From CAYSCS01 sp964429695 (GTDB lineage Bacteria; Acidobacteriota; Aminicenantia; Aminicenantales; Aminicenantaceae), in assembly GCA_964429695.1 (NCBI GenBank), contig CAYSCS010000090.1, positions 1 to 6,759 of the forward strand: a stretch of DNA of 6,759 nucleotides, read 5' to 3'. Each line of letters starts with the position of its first letter. Positions within the stretch are counted from its first letter, which is position 1. This document shows positions 1-6,523 of this stretch, piece after piece. A program made the position numbers and the translations under genes. The notes below the pieces were generated by a model. The model was not told the DNA's origin and did not search any database. It was given only the letters and a program-made list of their open reading frames with translations.

Positions 1-1071
1 CCAGGGATTCATCCCAAGAGAAAAATAAGTTTCGGGTCTTTCACCCTTTTCCATATCGACCTTCTTCATCACGTATACGTATTTCTGATAATCCTTTAGG
101 TGTCTCGCCATATAAAGGGCAAGCCGAAGCCTCCATTCCCAAGGTAATCCTTCCCTCTTTATCCCTGCCTCTCCTTCGAGTTTCTTCCAGTCAAAACCTA
201 CCACAAGACCCTTTCCTCCTACACCTTTTCTATCAAACTGAAGAAAGATCCCAGCCACGTTCTTATCTTTCAAATGTTCTTTCTCCTTATCTGTAATAGG
301 CAAAACCACAAAGTTTCGTTTCCCAGGTGTCGCATTCAACATGGACTGGATCATATCATCCTTGCACCAAACGGGACTCCCTATCACAAAGTAATCCATA
401 CCTTCTCGGGGTGGAAGATCCTCAAGGACGAACTTAACTATAAAATAGCCTGAGAGAAGCCCAGGACATATGTGGTCATGGATTTCGGCTGCTTTAACCA
501 CATCTTGGGGAAGCCCCTCCATCCAGAGAAAGGGAATACTTATGAGTCTGAACTCTTGTCCTCCGAATACCCTCTCTTTGAATCGCTTTTCCCATTCTGC
601 AGAGCTTTTAAGTATATCTTCAACCCTTATCTCCATAACGGTGACCTTGGAAAATACATCACCTGTATCCTTTTTCCGAAAATCTTTCAAATTCAACTTG
701 GGATTTACTTCAAGATAAGCTGCCTTTCCCTTTTCTCGGTTAAAGAGAAAGAAATATAGTGCCTTATTTGGTTCGCCTCGTAGAAGGATCAGATTTTTTC
801 TTCCCAAGCTGCAACCAATTCTCTCGTGAATCAGGTCTAAAATCCCGATTGTTTCATCACTGCCAAGTTTTGCAAAAGAGGCATTGGTAACCGTGAGAAG
901 ATTTGCCTTATCTTTTACGTCCAATACAGGGCCACTAAGCCCCTTTACGGTTTCGATAAGTTCGACAAAGTCCCCTCTTAAAGAAACCTCCGAAGAAGCC
1001 TGAGGCACTATATAAAACAAAAGAAATAGAATAAGAAAACCGATGGCAAACTTTCCCTTATGCTTTTTCAT
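1..1071 (-). CDS. Exported FmdE-family protein, partial (3' end beyond left edge)
   Basis: The frame is open for 357 codons from an ATG at 1071 to the left edge, so the C-terminus is missing. Residues 1-27 look like a Sec signal peptide: basic start MKKHKGK, hydrophobic core at about 8-22, possible cleavage after A25-S26-S27. The protein is therefore probably periplasmic. Residues 195-254 resemble the FmdE domain (named for formylmethanofuran dehydrogenase subunit E): HDHICPG at 198-204, then W235-C236-K-D-D-M-I-Q and T248-P-G-K-R-N. The usual GCT of that second motif is NAT here, losing one cysteine. An earlier stretch, G86-C87-S-L-G-R-K-N-L, looks like a second copy of the same motif with its cysteine kept. 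The ATG shares ATGA with the stop of the ATPase upstream, which suggests translational coupling. Family assignment is by motif recognition; the ligand or reaction is unknown. A metal, pterin or tetrapyrrole role is inference only. Confidence 0.75.
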   Translation of the reverse strand, partial: MKKHKGKFAIGFLILFLLFYIVPQASSEVSLRGDFVELIETVKGLSGPVLDVKDKANLLTVTNASFAKLGSDETIGILDLIHERIGCSLGRKNLILLRGEPNKALYFFLFNREKGKAAYLEVNPKLNLKDFRKKDTGDVFSKVTVMEIRVEDILKSSAEWEKRFKERVFGGQEFRLISIPFLWMEGLPQDVVKAAEIHDHICPGLLSGYFIVKFVLEDLPPREGMDYFVIGSPVWCKDDMIQSMLNATPGKRNFVVLPITDKEKEHLKDKNVAGIFLQFDRKGVGGKGLVVGFDWKKLEGEAGIKREGLPWEWRLRLALYMARHLKDYQKYVYVMKKVDMEKGERPETYFSLGMNPW

Positions 1072-1856
1072 TTTCGGGTACCCCTTTTAAGGTCTTTCAT
1101 AGATTGGACAATAGGCTCTATCTCTATCGGCACAAGAAAAATCGGTTTACCAAAAAGATGGGCCTCTGCTATGTCCTTTTTGTATGGTAGGACTGAAACA
1201 GGCTCAAATCCTATCTCTTTAAGCATTCTCAGCATATTATTTCTTACCTCTTTATCCATCTTATTGGCGAGAATCAAAATGGGTTTCTTTGCCTCCTCAC
1301 ACATCCTCTTTGCCTTTTCGGCAAGAAGAAGGGCTTCAAAGGAAGGATCAGTCACATAGAGCACTCCATCCACCTCGGCAACTAAACCCCGCCCGAAATG
1401 TTCAATCCCTGCCTCTGTATCGACCAGAATAAAAAGGAACTCTCTTCCATCAAGCTTATTCAGAAAATCCCTTACAAGAGCCCCCATAGGGCAGGCACAT
1501 CCCTCCATGGCGTGTTCTTCTTTACCGATCCTAACAAAGGTTATATTTCCAGAATGGGAAATAGCGTCACGAGAAAGTATATCTAGGGGGAATCCTTTCT
1601 TAAAAAAGCTTACTTTTTCTCGCCCATCACTTATGATAACTGTGCGGAGCTGTGTTCCTACCTCCTTTTTACCTCCCAAAGTCTCCATAACTGTCTTTTG
1701 AGGGCTTTCCATACCAAGCAAAAACGGAAGCCCCATATTGGATTCATCGGCATCCACAATAAGAATCTTCCCTTCCTTGGAAAGCCTTTTAGCAAGAAGG
1801 ACAATAACTGTAGTCTTTCCGCTTCCACCACGTCCGCATACAAGAAACTTTGCCAT
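1068..1856 (-). CDS. CooC-like nickel-insertion-type P-loop ATPase
   Basis: A 262-residue cytoplasmic ATPase of the MinD/CooC (SIMIBI) class. CooC proteins help insert nickel into carbon monoxide dehydrogenase. Seen here: P-loop GRGGSGKTT at 8-16, VDADESN at 34-40, the paired-cysteine motif GCACP with C120 and C122, DTEAGIEHFGRG at 146-157, and NKMD at 198-201. The CxC and the DTEAGIEH-GRG stretch are close to those of CooC, where the cysteines bind metal at the dimer interface. The first residue of the deviant Walker A, normally the signature lysine, is R9; the P-loop lysine K14 is kept. The start is supported by an AGGAGGTG Shine-Dalgarno at the end of the receptor gene. It sits between a TonB-dependent receptor and an FmdE-like gene, and no CODH gene is in the window, so its client is unknown. 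Another metal-cofactor ATPase role is possible. Confidence 0.86.
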   Translation of the reverse strand: MAKFLVCGRGGSGKTTVIVLLAKRLSKEGKILIVDADESNMGLPFLLGMESPQKTVMETLGGKKEVGTQLRTVIISDGREKVSFFKKGFPLDILSRDAISHSGNITFVRIGKEEHAMEGCACPMGALVRDFLNKLDGREFLFILVDTEAGIEHFGRGLVAEVDGVLYVTDPSFEALLLAEKAKRMCEEAKKPILILANKMDKEVRNNMLRMLKEIGFEPVSVLPYKKDIAEAHLFGKPIFLVPIEIEPIVQSMKDLKRGTRK

Positions 1857-1860
1857 TATA

Positions 1861-1869
1861 CACCTCCTA
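1861..1869 (-). promoter_or_regulatory. Shine-Dalgarno of the CooC-like gene, overlapping the receptor stop
   Basis: Read on the minus strand this is TAGGAGGTG, followed by TATA and the ATG. Its TAG is the stop codon of the receptor gene. Termination of the receptor and initiation of the ATPase therefore share the same bases, which suggests co-translation from one mRNA. Confidence 0.85.
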
Positions 1870-4119
1870 AAACTTCATAGATAAGGTCAAAAGTGCCGTA
1901 AATGGAGCTCCAACCAAATAGCTTGTTCCACCTGCCCTTGCATCATCCATAGCATTTATGACTGCCACATATTTTTTATCAAAGATGTTATCGAGCTCAA
2001 GAGAAAGCTTTGCCTCTTTAGCAAACCAGAACTTTTTCTTTGTGTAGCTCACTTTCAAACCCGCTACGGCATAGGAGCTTACCTCCTCTTTATGTTCCGC
2101 ATCTCCATACCTCTTGTCTACATATTTAAGAGAAGGAATGACCTCAAATCCAGCATATTTCCAAATAAGCCCCGCCTTCAAAAGCCATCTTGGTGTGTCC
2201 ACAACCTGCTTGTCTTTTGTATAGAGAGTAGCTCCCTGATAGCTTATATTCTCATCATAGGTCAGATGCGTGTAGGTGGGATTTATGAAAAAGACAAAAT
2301 TGTCTTTTAGGAAAAAATTAAACTCCAAATCGACCCCATAACCAGTAGCTTTCCCAACGTTCTGCTGATAGGAAGCGGGTTTACCATCAATCATAACACG
2401 GGGATCGGAAATTACGGTAAGAAGATTTCTGTGTGTGGCATAGAATAGTGTTGGAGAAAACTCTAGCCAATTACTCCTAAACTTTAAGCCAAGGTCAAAA
2501 TTATCTGACTTCTCAATATCCCTACCCTTAAACAAATCATCGAGTGTAACCCCGGCAGCTTGAAAAGCAGCTCGATTTTGGTTGTAAAGGCTTATTAAAG
2601 GCAAATAGGCATAGGGTCTTATGTAATTTCTCCCGTAACTAAAGTAAACCTGAATGTTATCAGTGAAGTTATAAGCAATTCCTGCGGTAGGAAGCCATAT
2701 ATCGTATGTTTTACCTTTTTGGTCGAGGTCTGAAGCCCTTTCCAGGTAAGGTGTGCCATCAGGCCTAAACTTTGTTACATAGCCGTCACTATCTGAGTCC
2801 TTGAACCTGAAGTATTTTATTCCTGCCTGCCAATCAAGCTTTGATAACTTTCCAGAAATCTTAAAGTAAGGGCTGTTTATATAAGTAGTTCCCGTTGTGG
2901 CCAGAACCCCATAGCCCCGATATTGAAGCCCAGAGGGCGTTATCCAATAATTCTCCGTATAGATTTTCATGTCGGCGGCTTCAAAAAGATAGCCGGCTAC
3001 TATCTTCAGATTGGGCGCGTCATAATTTATCTCTGGAATGATTCCTTTTCGTTCTATATCCCTTGTTCTTTCCTGAATACCAGGTCTTCCCTGAATACTT
3101 GAAGAACCATCTTTTATTTTGGCATCCTCTGAAGACAGATAAGGTTTTAAAGTTAGTTTTATATTGTCGGTAAATTTGTAATTGATAAATCCAAAATATT
3201 CTCTATTGGCATGACTTTCCCAATTGTAGTCATAGTAATAGATGTCAGTGGCCGGAACTCCTGTTAGGATATCGTTGAAATCCTTATGATAATAATGGTC
3301 AAGATTCTTGGTTTCATTATAGGTCAAGGCGTAGTATTTGTTCATTGTTTGTTCATTGAAATTAAACCAGAATTTTGCTTCAAATCTATCGCCCACAGGC
3401 TGAACCAAGGTAAAATTTACATTATTTCTTGGTCCTAAATCCCCTGGTCCTTTCCATTTATCTGCTTCAGTGTATGAATAAGAAATAGAAGCTTTGGTTC
3501 CAATAGTTGATAAAGCACCAGAGTCAAGTCTCAGATAGCTTCGTAGGTAACCGAATTTTCCTGCACCCTGGCTGAACTCAAATCCAAATTTATCCGACGC
3601 CCAGCGGGGTCTAAGCTCTATTGCTCCCCCTCTGTCTCCAACACCGGTGCCAAGATCTCCAGGAACCGCACCCTTATAAACAGCTATACTCTCTAAATTC
3701 TCAGTATCGTATATGTATGCCCTTGGACCCATTGGATTTCCACCATAGTTGGGTACCCCTTCCACCGTCATAGCTCCAAGATAACCTCTTACCCCTCTAA
3801 TTCTTATGTTCATCTGTTCAGAACCAAGTCCATAAGCATCAGGAGATTCTGCACTTACACCTGGTAAAAGATCTATGGCCTCATAAACATTTGCCTTAGC
3901 CTTTTCTCCTTGAGACTCAATGCCCTTTCTCGTAATTTCAGATCCTGTGTAAACAGTCTCTCCCGTCTGCCTAGTGGGGACAATAATCTTCTCTCCAGTC
4001 ACCACAATCTCCTCAAGCGTTGCTTCTTCTTTTTTCTCCTTTTCTTCTGCTATTGACATTGAAACACAAAAAACCAAACTCAAGATGAGACCAAAAAACC
4101 ATTTGTGAAACTTCCTCAT
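1867..4119 (-). CDS. TonB-dependent outer-membrane receptor
   Basis: A 750-residue outer-membrane active transporter. Residues 1-24 form a signal peptide (MRKFHKW, hydrophobic 8-21, cleavage likely after S-I-A24). A TonB box, EEIVVTG, lies at 36-42. The plug follows to about residue 175, with EAIDLLPGV, NIRIRGVRG, LESIAVYKGAVPG and a GDRGGAIELRPR end. The rest is barrel-like, with alternating aromatic strands, and ends in LTLSMKF with the usual terminal phenylalanine. Its length is nearer to siderophore/citrate receptors than to the roughly 600-residue E. coli BtuB. I see no His-rich tail or other substrate mark. A good Shine-Dalgarno (AGGAGGT, 4125-4131) supports the start. It follows exbD after 164 nt with possible RNA structure, and runs into a CooC-like gene. 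Nickel or cobalt chelate, or corrinoid, are the context-based guesses; an iron siderophore is not excluded. Confidence 0.96.
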   Translation of the reverse strand: MRKFHKWFFGLILSLVFCVSMSIAEEKEKKEEATLEEIVVTGEKIIVPTRQTGETVYTGSEITRKGIESQGEKAKANVYEAIDLLPGVSAESPDAYGLGSEQMNIRIRGVRGYLGAMTVEGVPNYGGNPMGPRAYIYDTENLESIAVYKGAVPGDLGTGVGDRGGAIELRPRWASDKFGFEFSQGAGKFGYLRSYLRLDSGALSTIGTKASISYSYTEADKWKGPGDLGPRNNVNFTLVQPVGDRFEAKFWFNFNEQTMNKYYALTYNETKNLDHYYHKDFNDILTGVPATDIYYYDYNWESHANREYFGFINYKFTDNIKLTLKPYLSSEDAKIKDGSSSIQGRPGIQERTRDIERKGIIPEINYDAPNLKIVAGYLFEAADMKIYTENYWITPSGLQYRGYGVLATTGTTYINSPYFKISGKLSKLDWQAGIKYFRFKDSDSDGYVTKFRPDGTPYLERASDLDQKGKTYDIWLPTAGIAYNFTDNIQVYFSYGRNYIRPYAYLPLISLYNQNRAAFQAAGVTLDDLFKGRDIEKSDNFDLGLKFRSNWLEFSPTLFYATHRNLLTVISDPRVMIDGKPASYQQNVGKATGYGVDLEFNFFLKDNFVFFINPTYTHLTYDENISYQGATLYTKDKQVVDTPRWLLKAGLIWKYAGFEVIPSLKYVDKRYGDAEHKEEVSSYAVAGLKVSYTKKKFWFAKEAKLSLELDNIFDKKYVAVINAMDDARAGGTSYLVGAPFTALLTLSMKF

Positions 4120-4283
4120 GATCTACCTCCTAAAAGTCTTTTCTCACCCCCTTTTTTGTGGTAAATTTAATTCGAGGGGGCATTGTTTTATACGGTGCTT
4201 CCCTGCGGATGGGGCGTGGGCCAATTCTTGGGCAGATAGTCACGCCCTATCCTAAAATTTGTACTGTGAAACCTTTTCTGTTT
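4120..4283 (-). promoter_or_regulatory. Structured leader of the receptor gene (candidate cis-regulatory RNA)
   Basis: This is the only sizeable gap within the transport cluster. In the minus-strand RNA a 12-bp stem forms first (arms 4252-4241 and 4218-4207). Next, GGG-AA-GCA (4203-4196) can pair with UGC-CCC (4182-4177). Alternatively the CCCCC tract at 4180-4176 can pair with GGGGG at 4151-4147, about 16 nt before the Shine-Dalgarno at 4131-4125. The last two pairings exclude each other, as in riboswitch-type leaders. I could not match it to a known class: a GGGAAGC and a TGCCCCC recall pieces of the cobalamin riboswitch core, but the spacing and the other boxes are absent. It could also be a protein operator or an mRNA-processing site that sets the receptor level apart from tonB-exbBD. 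Confidence 0.5.
4207..4252 (-). repeat. 12-bp inverted repeat with 22-nt loop in the receptor leader
   Basis: GGATAGGGCGTG and CACGCCCCATCC (minus-strand order) pair at 11 of 12 positions, with a single A-C mismatch. The 22-nt loop holds a small nested CCAA-GAA-TTGG hairpin at 4231-4221. No T-run follows the stem, so it does not look like an intrinsic terminator of exbD. Confidence 0.75.
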
Positions 4284-4679
4284 TCACCTCCTTTCCGTTA
4301 AGATACTAAAATTTTTAACCCCGGCGAGCCGCACTTCATCAATCACGCTTACTAATAAGCCAATCTCTACTTCTCGGTCTGCTTTGATTCGTAAAAAACT
4401 TTTCTCCATGTCAGGAAGCCGGTTCTGAATGTCTGCCCGCAGATTTTTTAAATCAACCCGTTTATCCATGAAATAGAGATCACCATCCTTTGTAATGGTT
4501 ATCATTTGGGAAATTTCTCTCCCTGATTCTGCTGTTTTTGAATTAGGAAGCCTAATCTTGATGGCCGGCTCTTCTACCAAATGTGACGTAAGCATAAAAA
4601 AGAGAAGGAGATTAAGGACAACATCCACCAACGGAGCAATATCTAAATGGACATAAGATCTTTTCCTTTCAAATTCCAT
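4284..4679 (-). CDS. exbD: ExbD-type energy-transduction subunit
   Basis: A 131-residue ExbD/TolR-family protein. It works with ExbB in the inner membrane, using the proton motive force to energise TonB. It has a short cytoplasmic N-terminus, one membrane helix at about 14-32 (APLVDVVLNLLLFFMLTS) carrying the essential aspartate as D19, and a periplasmic domain of about 95 residues ending VRLAGVKNFSILTERR. The aspartate matches D25 of E. coli ExbD. N23 in the helix is polar where the family usually has a hydrophobic residue. The first 11 nt overlap the end of exbB, with only a weak GAGAGA upstream, so translation is probably coupled. TolR is the alternative, but the neighbouring tonB and receptor favour ExbD. 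Confidence 0.93.
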   Translation of the reverse strand: MEFERKRSYVHLDIAPLVDVVLNLLLFFMLTSHLVEEPAIKIRLPNSKTAESGREISQMITITKDGDLYFMDKRVDLKNLRADIQNRLPDMEKSFLRIKADREVEIGLLVSVIDEVRLAGVKNFSILTERR

Positions 4680-5220
4680 TTCTGTCTCTCATGATAAGCT
4701 CATTGGTAATTTCCTTAAGAAGAAAGGCGATTTCATCTGCCCGATTTTCAAGATAGTGATGCCCCATATAGATAGGGATGGCCACAAGCAGCCCTGCCGC
4801 TGTGGTGATTAATGCCTCCCAGATACCCCCGGCAAGCATGGATGGATTAACACTTGGGCTCTTTTCTATTACCATAAATGCCTTGATCATACCTGTCACT
4901 GTGCCGGTTAAACCTAATAGAGGCTCAATCGAGGCAATGAGGGCAAGCCAGCTCAATCCTCTCTCAATACGCCTCATCTGTTTGGTACTAATGATTGAAA
5001 TCTCCTTTTCATTACAGTTATTCTTCAGCCCCTCAAGGATAGGAGCTAAAATTTTGGGGACAGCTCTATTTTTCATGATATCGCCCGGGGGAATGCTTAA
5101 CTCTTTTAAAATCTTTCGATATTGAATAAATTTATCCAGCAGGATCGCCACCCCCACCACAGATCCCAGGAATATGGGATACATTAAAAAACCGCCTTTT
5201 AAAAAAAGATCGATCATCAT
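4669..5220 (-). CDS. exbB: ExbB-type MotA/TolQ/ExbB proton channel protein
   Basis: A 183-residue inner-membrane channel subunit of the TonB motor. Three membrane segments are visible: about 11-28, 90-113 and 133-152. The family signature is clear: A96-S-I-E-P-L-L-G-L-T-G-T-V-T-G-M-I, then A130-G-G-I-W-E-A-L-I-T-T-A-A-G-L. E135 matches the conserved third-helix glutamate (E176 of E. coli ExbB). It is shorter than the E. coli protein (244 aa), lacking the N-terminal extension; this short form is common. E99 in place of a small residue before PLLG is slightly unusual. The ATG shares ATGA with the tonB stop and has no clear Shine-Dalgarno, so initiation probably relies on coupling. The second codon is also ATG, so the exact start could be one residue later. 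Confidence 0.94.
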   Translation of the reverse strand: MMIDLFLKGGFLMYPIFLGSVVGVAILLDKFIQYRKILKELSIPPGDIMKNRAVPKILAPILEGLKNNCNEKEISIISTKQMRRIERGLSWLALIASIEPLLGLTGTVTGMIKAFMVIEKSPSVNPSMLAGGIWEALITTAAGLLVAIPIYMGHHYLENRADEIAFLLKEITNELIMRDRNGI

Positions 5221-6188
5221 TCACGCTTTAATTGAAATTTAACTGGAAGAATTGCCCTGCATGGGATAGGCTTTCCATCCTTCTTTGCTGGAAGAAAAGC
5301 CGATTTTTTAACCGCTTCCACAGCCGCCTCCGTAAATCCATAGCCTGCTTTTTCTATTACTTCTACGTTTAGCAGGTTTCCTTTTTCATCAATCGTGAGC
5401 CTCAGAAGAACATTTCCTTCTTTACCTAACCTCCGTGCTATTTGAGGATAAACGGGCATTTGTCTGCGCAGAAAACGAGGACCCTCTCCGGATACAAAAC
5501 TTTTTTCATCCAGCGGTAAATGGGTAGGTTTTGATGCTGTCTTGGTTCCCTGGTCTCCTGCATAACTCTCTTGTTGAAAAGGTAAACTCTCTTTCCCGAT
5601 CGACGACTTTGCAAGAAGTCCTGGGTTTTCTTCATGGGTTTTTTCATTACCATCGTATTGCCTTTCGGGAATTGGGGGTGGTTTTAGCGGGATGGTTTGA
5701 GGAACCATCACATCTTCCAGCTTCCTTTCATTAACCAACGGCATCCTCGCCGTGTCAACTGGCGATCTAATAGTCTCGGACATTTCGTTTCGAGGTTTGT
5801 CCGCAGCATCCTTTTCCTCTGCCTTATTCGGGATTGAGCTCAAGGGTGATTGGGAAACTGGCCACGATTCCTCTTCTGGAGGGGTCTCCACATCATATTT
5901 TTTCGGCGCCATTGTGGTCTCATTTTTCGTCTTTTTCTCCTCAGCCAACGGAAGGCGAAAGAGTGGATTGGGCTTTTTAACTACCTCTGGCTCAATTACA
6001 CTTGAGACTGAGACTTCTTTGGGCCTTTCCATGACTTTCTTTTCTTTAGCAACGGGTTCCCCCTGGACCACAAAGAATTCAATCTCTTTGAACTCCCGAA
6101 CCCCGGTGACCGTCACTGGTACGACCATAAGAAAAGTATGCAGAACGAGGGAGATGAAAAGGCCGCTATTTACCCTTTTAATGGCCAT
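5217..6188 (-). CDS. tonB: TonB energy transducer
   Basis: A 323-residue TonB protein that spans the periplasm and passes energy from ExbB-ExbD to the receptor. The N-terminal membrane anchor at about 9-30 carries S13 and H17 in the S-x3-H spacing of the E. coli TonB anchor, where the histidine is essential. Residues 40-240 are a long, charged, Pro/Glu/Lys-rich linker (for example IPLKPPPIPE), longer than in E. coli TonB (239 aa in total). The C-terminal TonB domain spans about 247-323: YPQIARRLGKEG, LTIDEKGNLLNVEV, A-x-K-S-A-F-L-P-A and a final ILPVKFQL. The start has a strong GGAGGAG Shine-Dalgarno three bases upstream. It is the first clear gene of a tonB-exbB-exbD operon. TolA is excluded by the C-terminal domain. 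Confidence 0.93.
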   Translation of the reverse strand: MAIKRVNSGLFISLVLHTFLMVVPVTVTGVREFKEIEFFVVQGEPVAKEKKVMERPKEVSVSSVIEPEVVKKPNPLFRLPLAEEKKTKNETTMAPKKYDVETPPEEESWPVSQSPLSSIPNKAEEKDAADKPRNEMSETIRSPVDTARMPLVNERKLEDVMVPQTIPLKPPPIPERQYDGNEKTHEENPGLLAKSSIGKESLPFQQESYAGDQGTKTASKPTHLPLDEKSFVSGEGPRFLRRQMPVYPQIARRLGKEGNVLLRLTIDEKGNLLNVEVIEKAGYGFTEAAVEAVKKSAFLPAKKDGKPIPCRAILPVKFQLKRE

Positions 6189-6336
6189 TACTCCTCCACC
6201 AGCACTGCATGGGATGATGATAAGGGAAAGAATTATTCACCTCAAAAGATTGGGAAAAGCCCATGGTGTAACCTTCGTAAGAGCCAATCAACTGAGTCTC
6301 TAGTTGATCGGAATCTATAAACTTTGTTAAAAACAT
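6178..6336 (-). CDS. Possible small ORF, 52 aa, overlapping the tonB start
   Basis: An ATG at 6336 opens 52 codons that end at a TAA 11 bases inside tonB, in another frame. The peptide begins MFLTKFIDSDQLETQ and ends HHPMQCWWRSNGH, rich in His, Cys and Trp. I recognise no family. It has no good Shine-Dalgarno (AGGATGGGG is about 7-15 nt upstream, poorly placed). The stop-start overlap would allow coupling to tonB. It may be a leader peptide, a small metal-binding protein, or chance; only its length and tail argue for it. Confidence 0.3.
   Translation of the reverse strand: MFLTKFIDSDQLETQLIGSYEGYTMGFSQSFEVNNSFPYHHPMQCWWRSNGH
6284..6311 (-). repeat. 10-bp hairpin in the tonB leader
   Basis: CCGATCAACT and AGTTGATTGG (minus-strand order) pair over 10 bp with one G-U, around the 8-nt loop AGAGACTC. 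It lies about 95 nt before tonB and inside the small ORF. No T-run follows, so an attenuator-type terminator is unlikely; an operator or mRNA stability element is possible. Confidence 0.65.
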
Positions 6337-6343
6337 TTCTTGG

Positions 6344-6379
6344 CCCCATCCTAAATATCTGGGAAACCCATTCCTAAAT
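6344..6379 (-). repeat. Direct repeat ATTTAGGA(A/T)NGGG upstream of tonB
   Basis: Two copies on the minus strand, ATTTAGGAATGGG (6379-6367) and ATTTAGGATGGGG (6356-6344), are 23 bp apart, about two helical turns. A third similar copy, ATTTTAGGATAGGG (4258-4245), lies before the receptor gene. A shared operator is possible, but the motif is short and resembles a ribosome binding site. Confidence 0.4.
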
Positions 6380-6523
6380 CAATCTGTGTCAGATGAAGGT
6401 ATTACAGGCAATCATAAGTAAAATTATTAAAACTACCATCCTTTTAACATTTTTATCCTCACCAAGATTTTTATAAATTAATAATACTTTTTTAATATTC
6501 GTGCTATCATAATAAAAAATAAT

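Larger units (their letters stand above)
6189..6523 (-). other. AT-rich spacer between cobO-type gene and tonB
   Basis: This 335-bp stretch carries no recognisable full-length gene. The part next to the adenosyltransferase gene (about 6445-6523) is very AT-rich and has only weak all-AU pairing, so no convincing intrinsic terminator is seen. The promoter of the tonB operon presumably lies here, but no -35/-10 pair with good spacing stands out. The tonB-proximal half holds a hairpin, a direct repeat and a small ORF, listed separately. Confidence 0.6.

Noticed and set aside
470..759. Two overlapping plus-strand ORFs
   Set aside because: Both are antisense to the FmdE-like gene, whose frame is open without interruption and carries family motifs.
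1060..1359. Plus-strand ORF opposite the CooC-like gene
   Set aside because: The opposite frame has a full set of ATPase motifs; the plus-strand product shows no domain and has no supporting context.
4048..4119. Lipoprotein signal in the receptor (L-V-F-C at 15-18)
   Set aside because: A phenylalanine before the cysteine does not fit a lipobox, and S-I-A at 22-24 gives a normal signal peptidase I site, as expected for a barrel protein.
4207..4252. Intrinsic terminator after exbD
   Set aside because: The stem is strong but is followed by GCAGGG, not by a T-run, on the minus strand; on the plus strand the following bases are TAAAATTT and no gene ends there.
4120..4283. Cobalamin riboswitch in front of the receptor
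   Set aside because: GGGAAGC and TGCCCCC look like parts of the core, but they are only about 20 nt apart, CGCAACTGTAA is missing, and no B12 box follows. It cannot be called by eye.
5752..6303. 183-codon plus-strand ORF
   Set aside because: It lies antisense to tonB, is Ser/Thr/Gly-rich, has no ribosome binding site, and matches no family; it is a shadow of the tonB frame.
6189..6523. NikR or Fur operator before tonB
   Set aside because: GGTTACACC at about 6270 has no matching half-site at the expected spacing, and no Fur-like GATAATGATAATC repeat is present.
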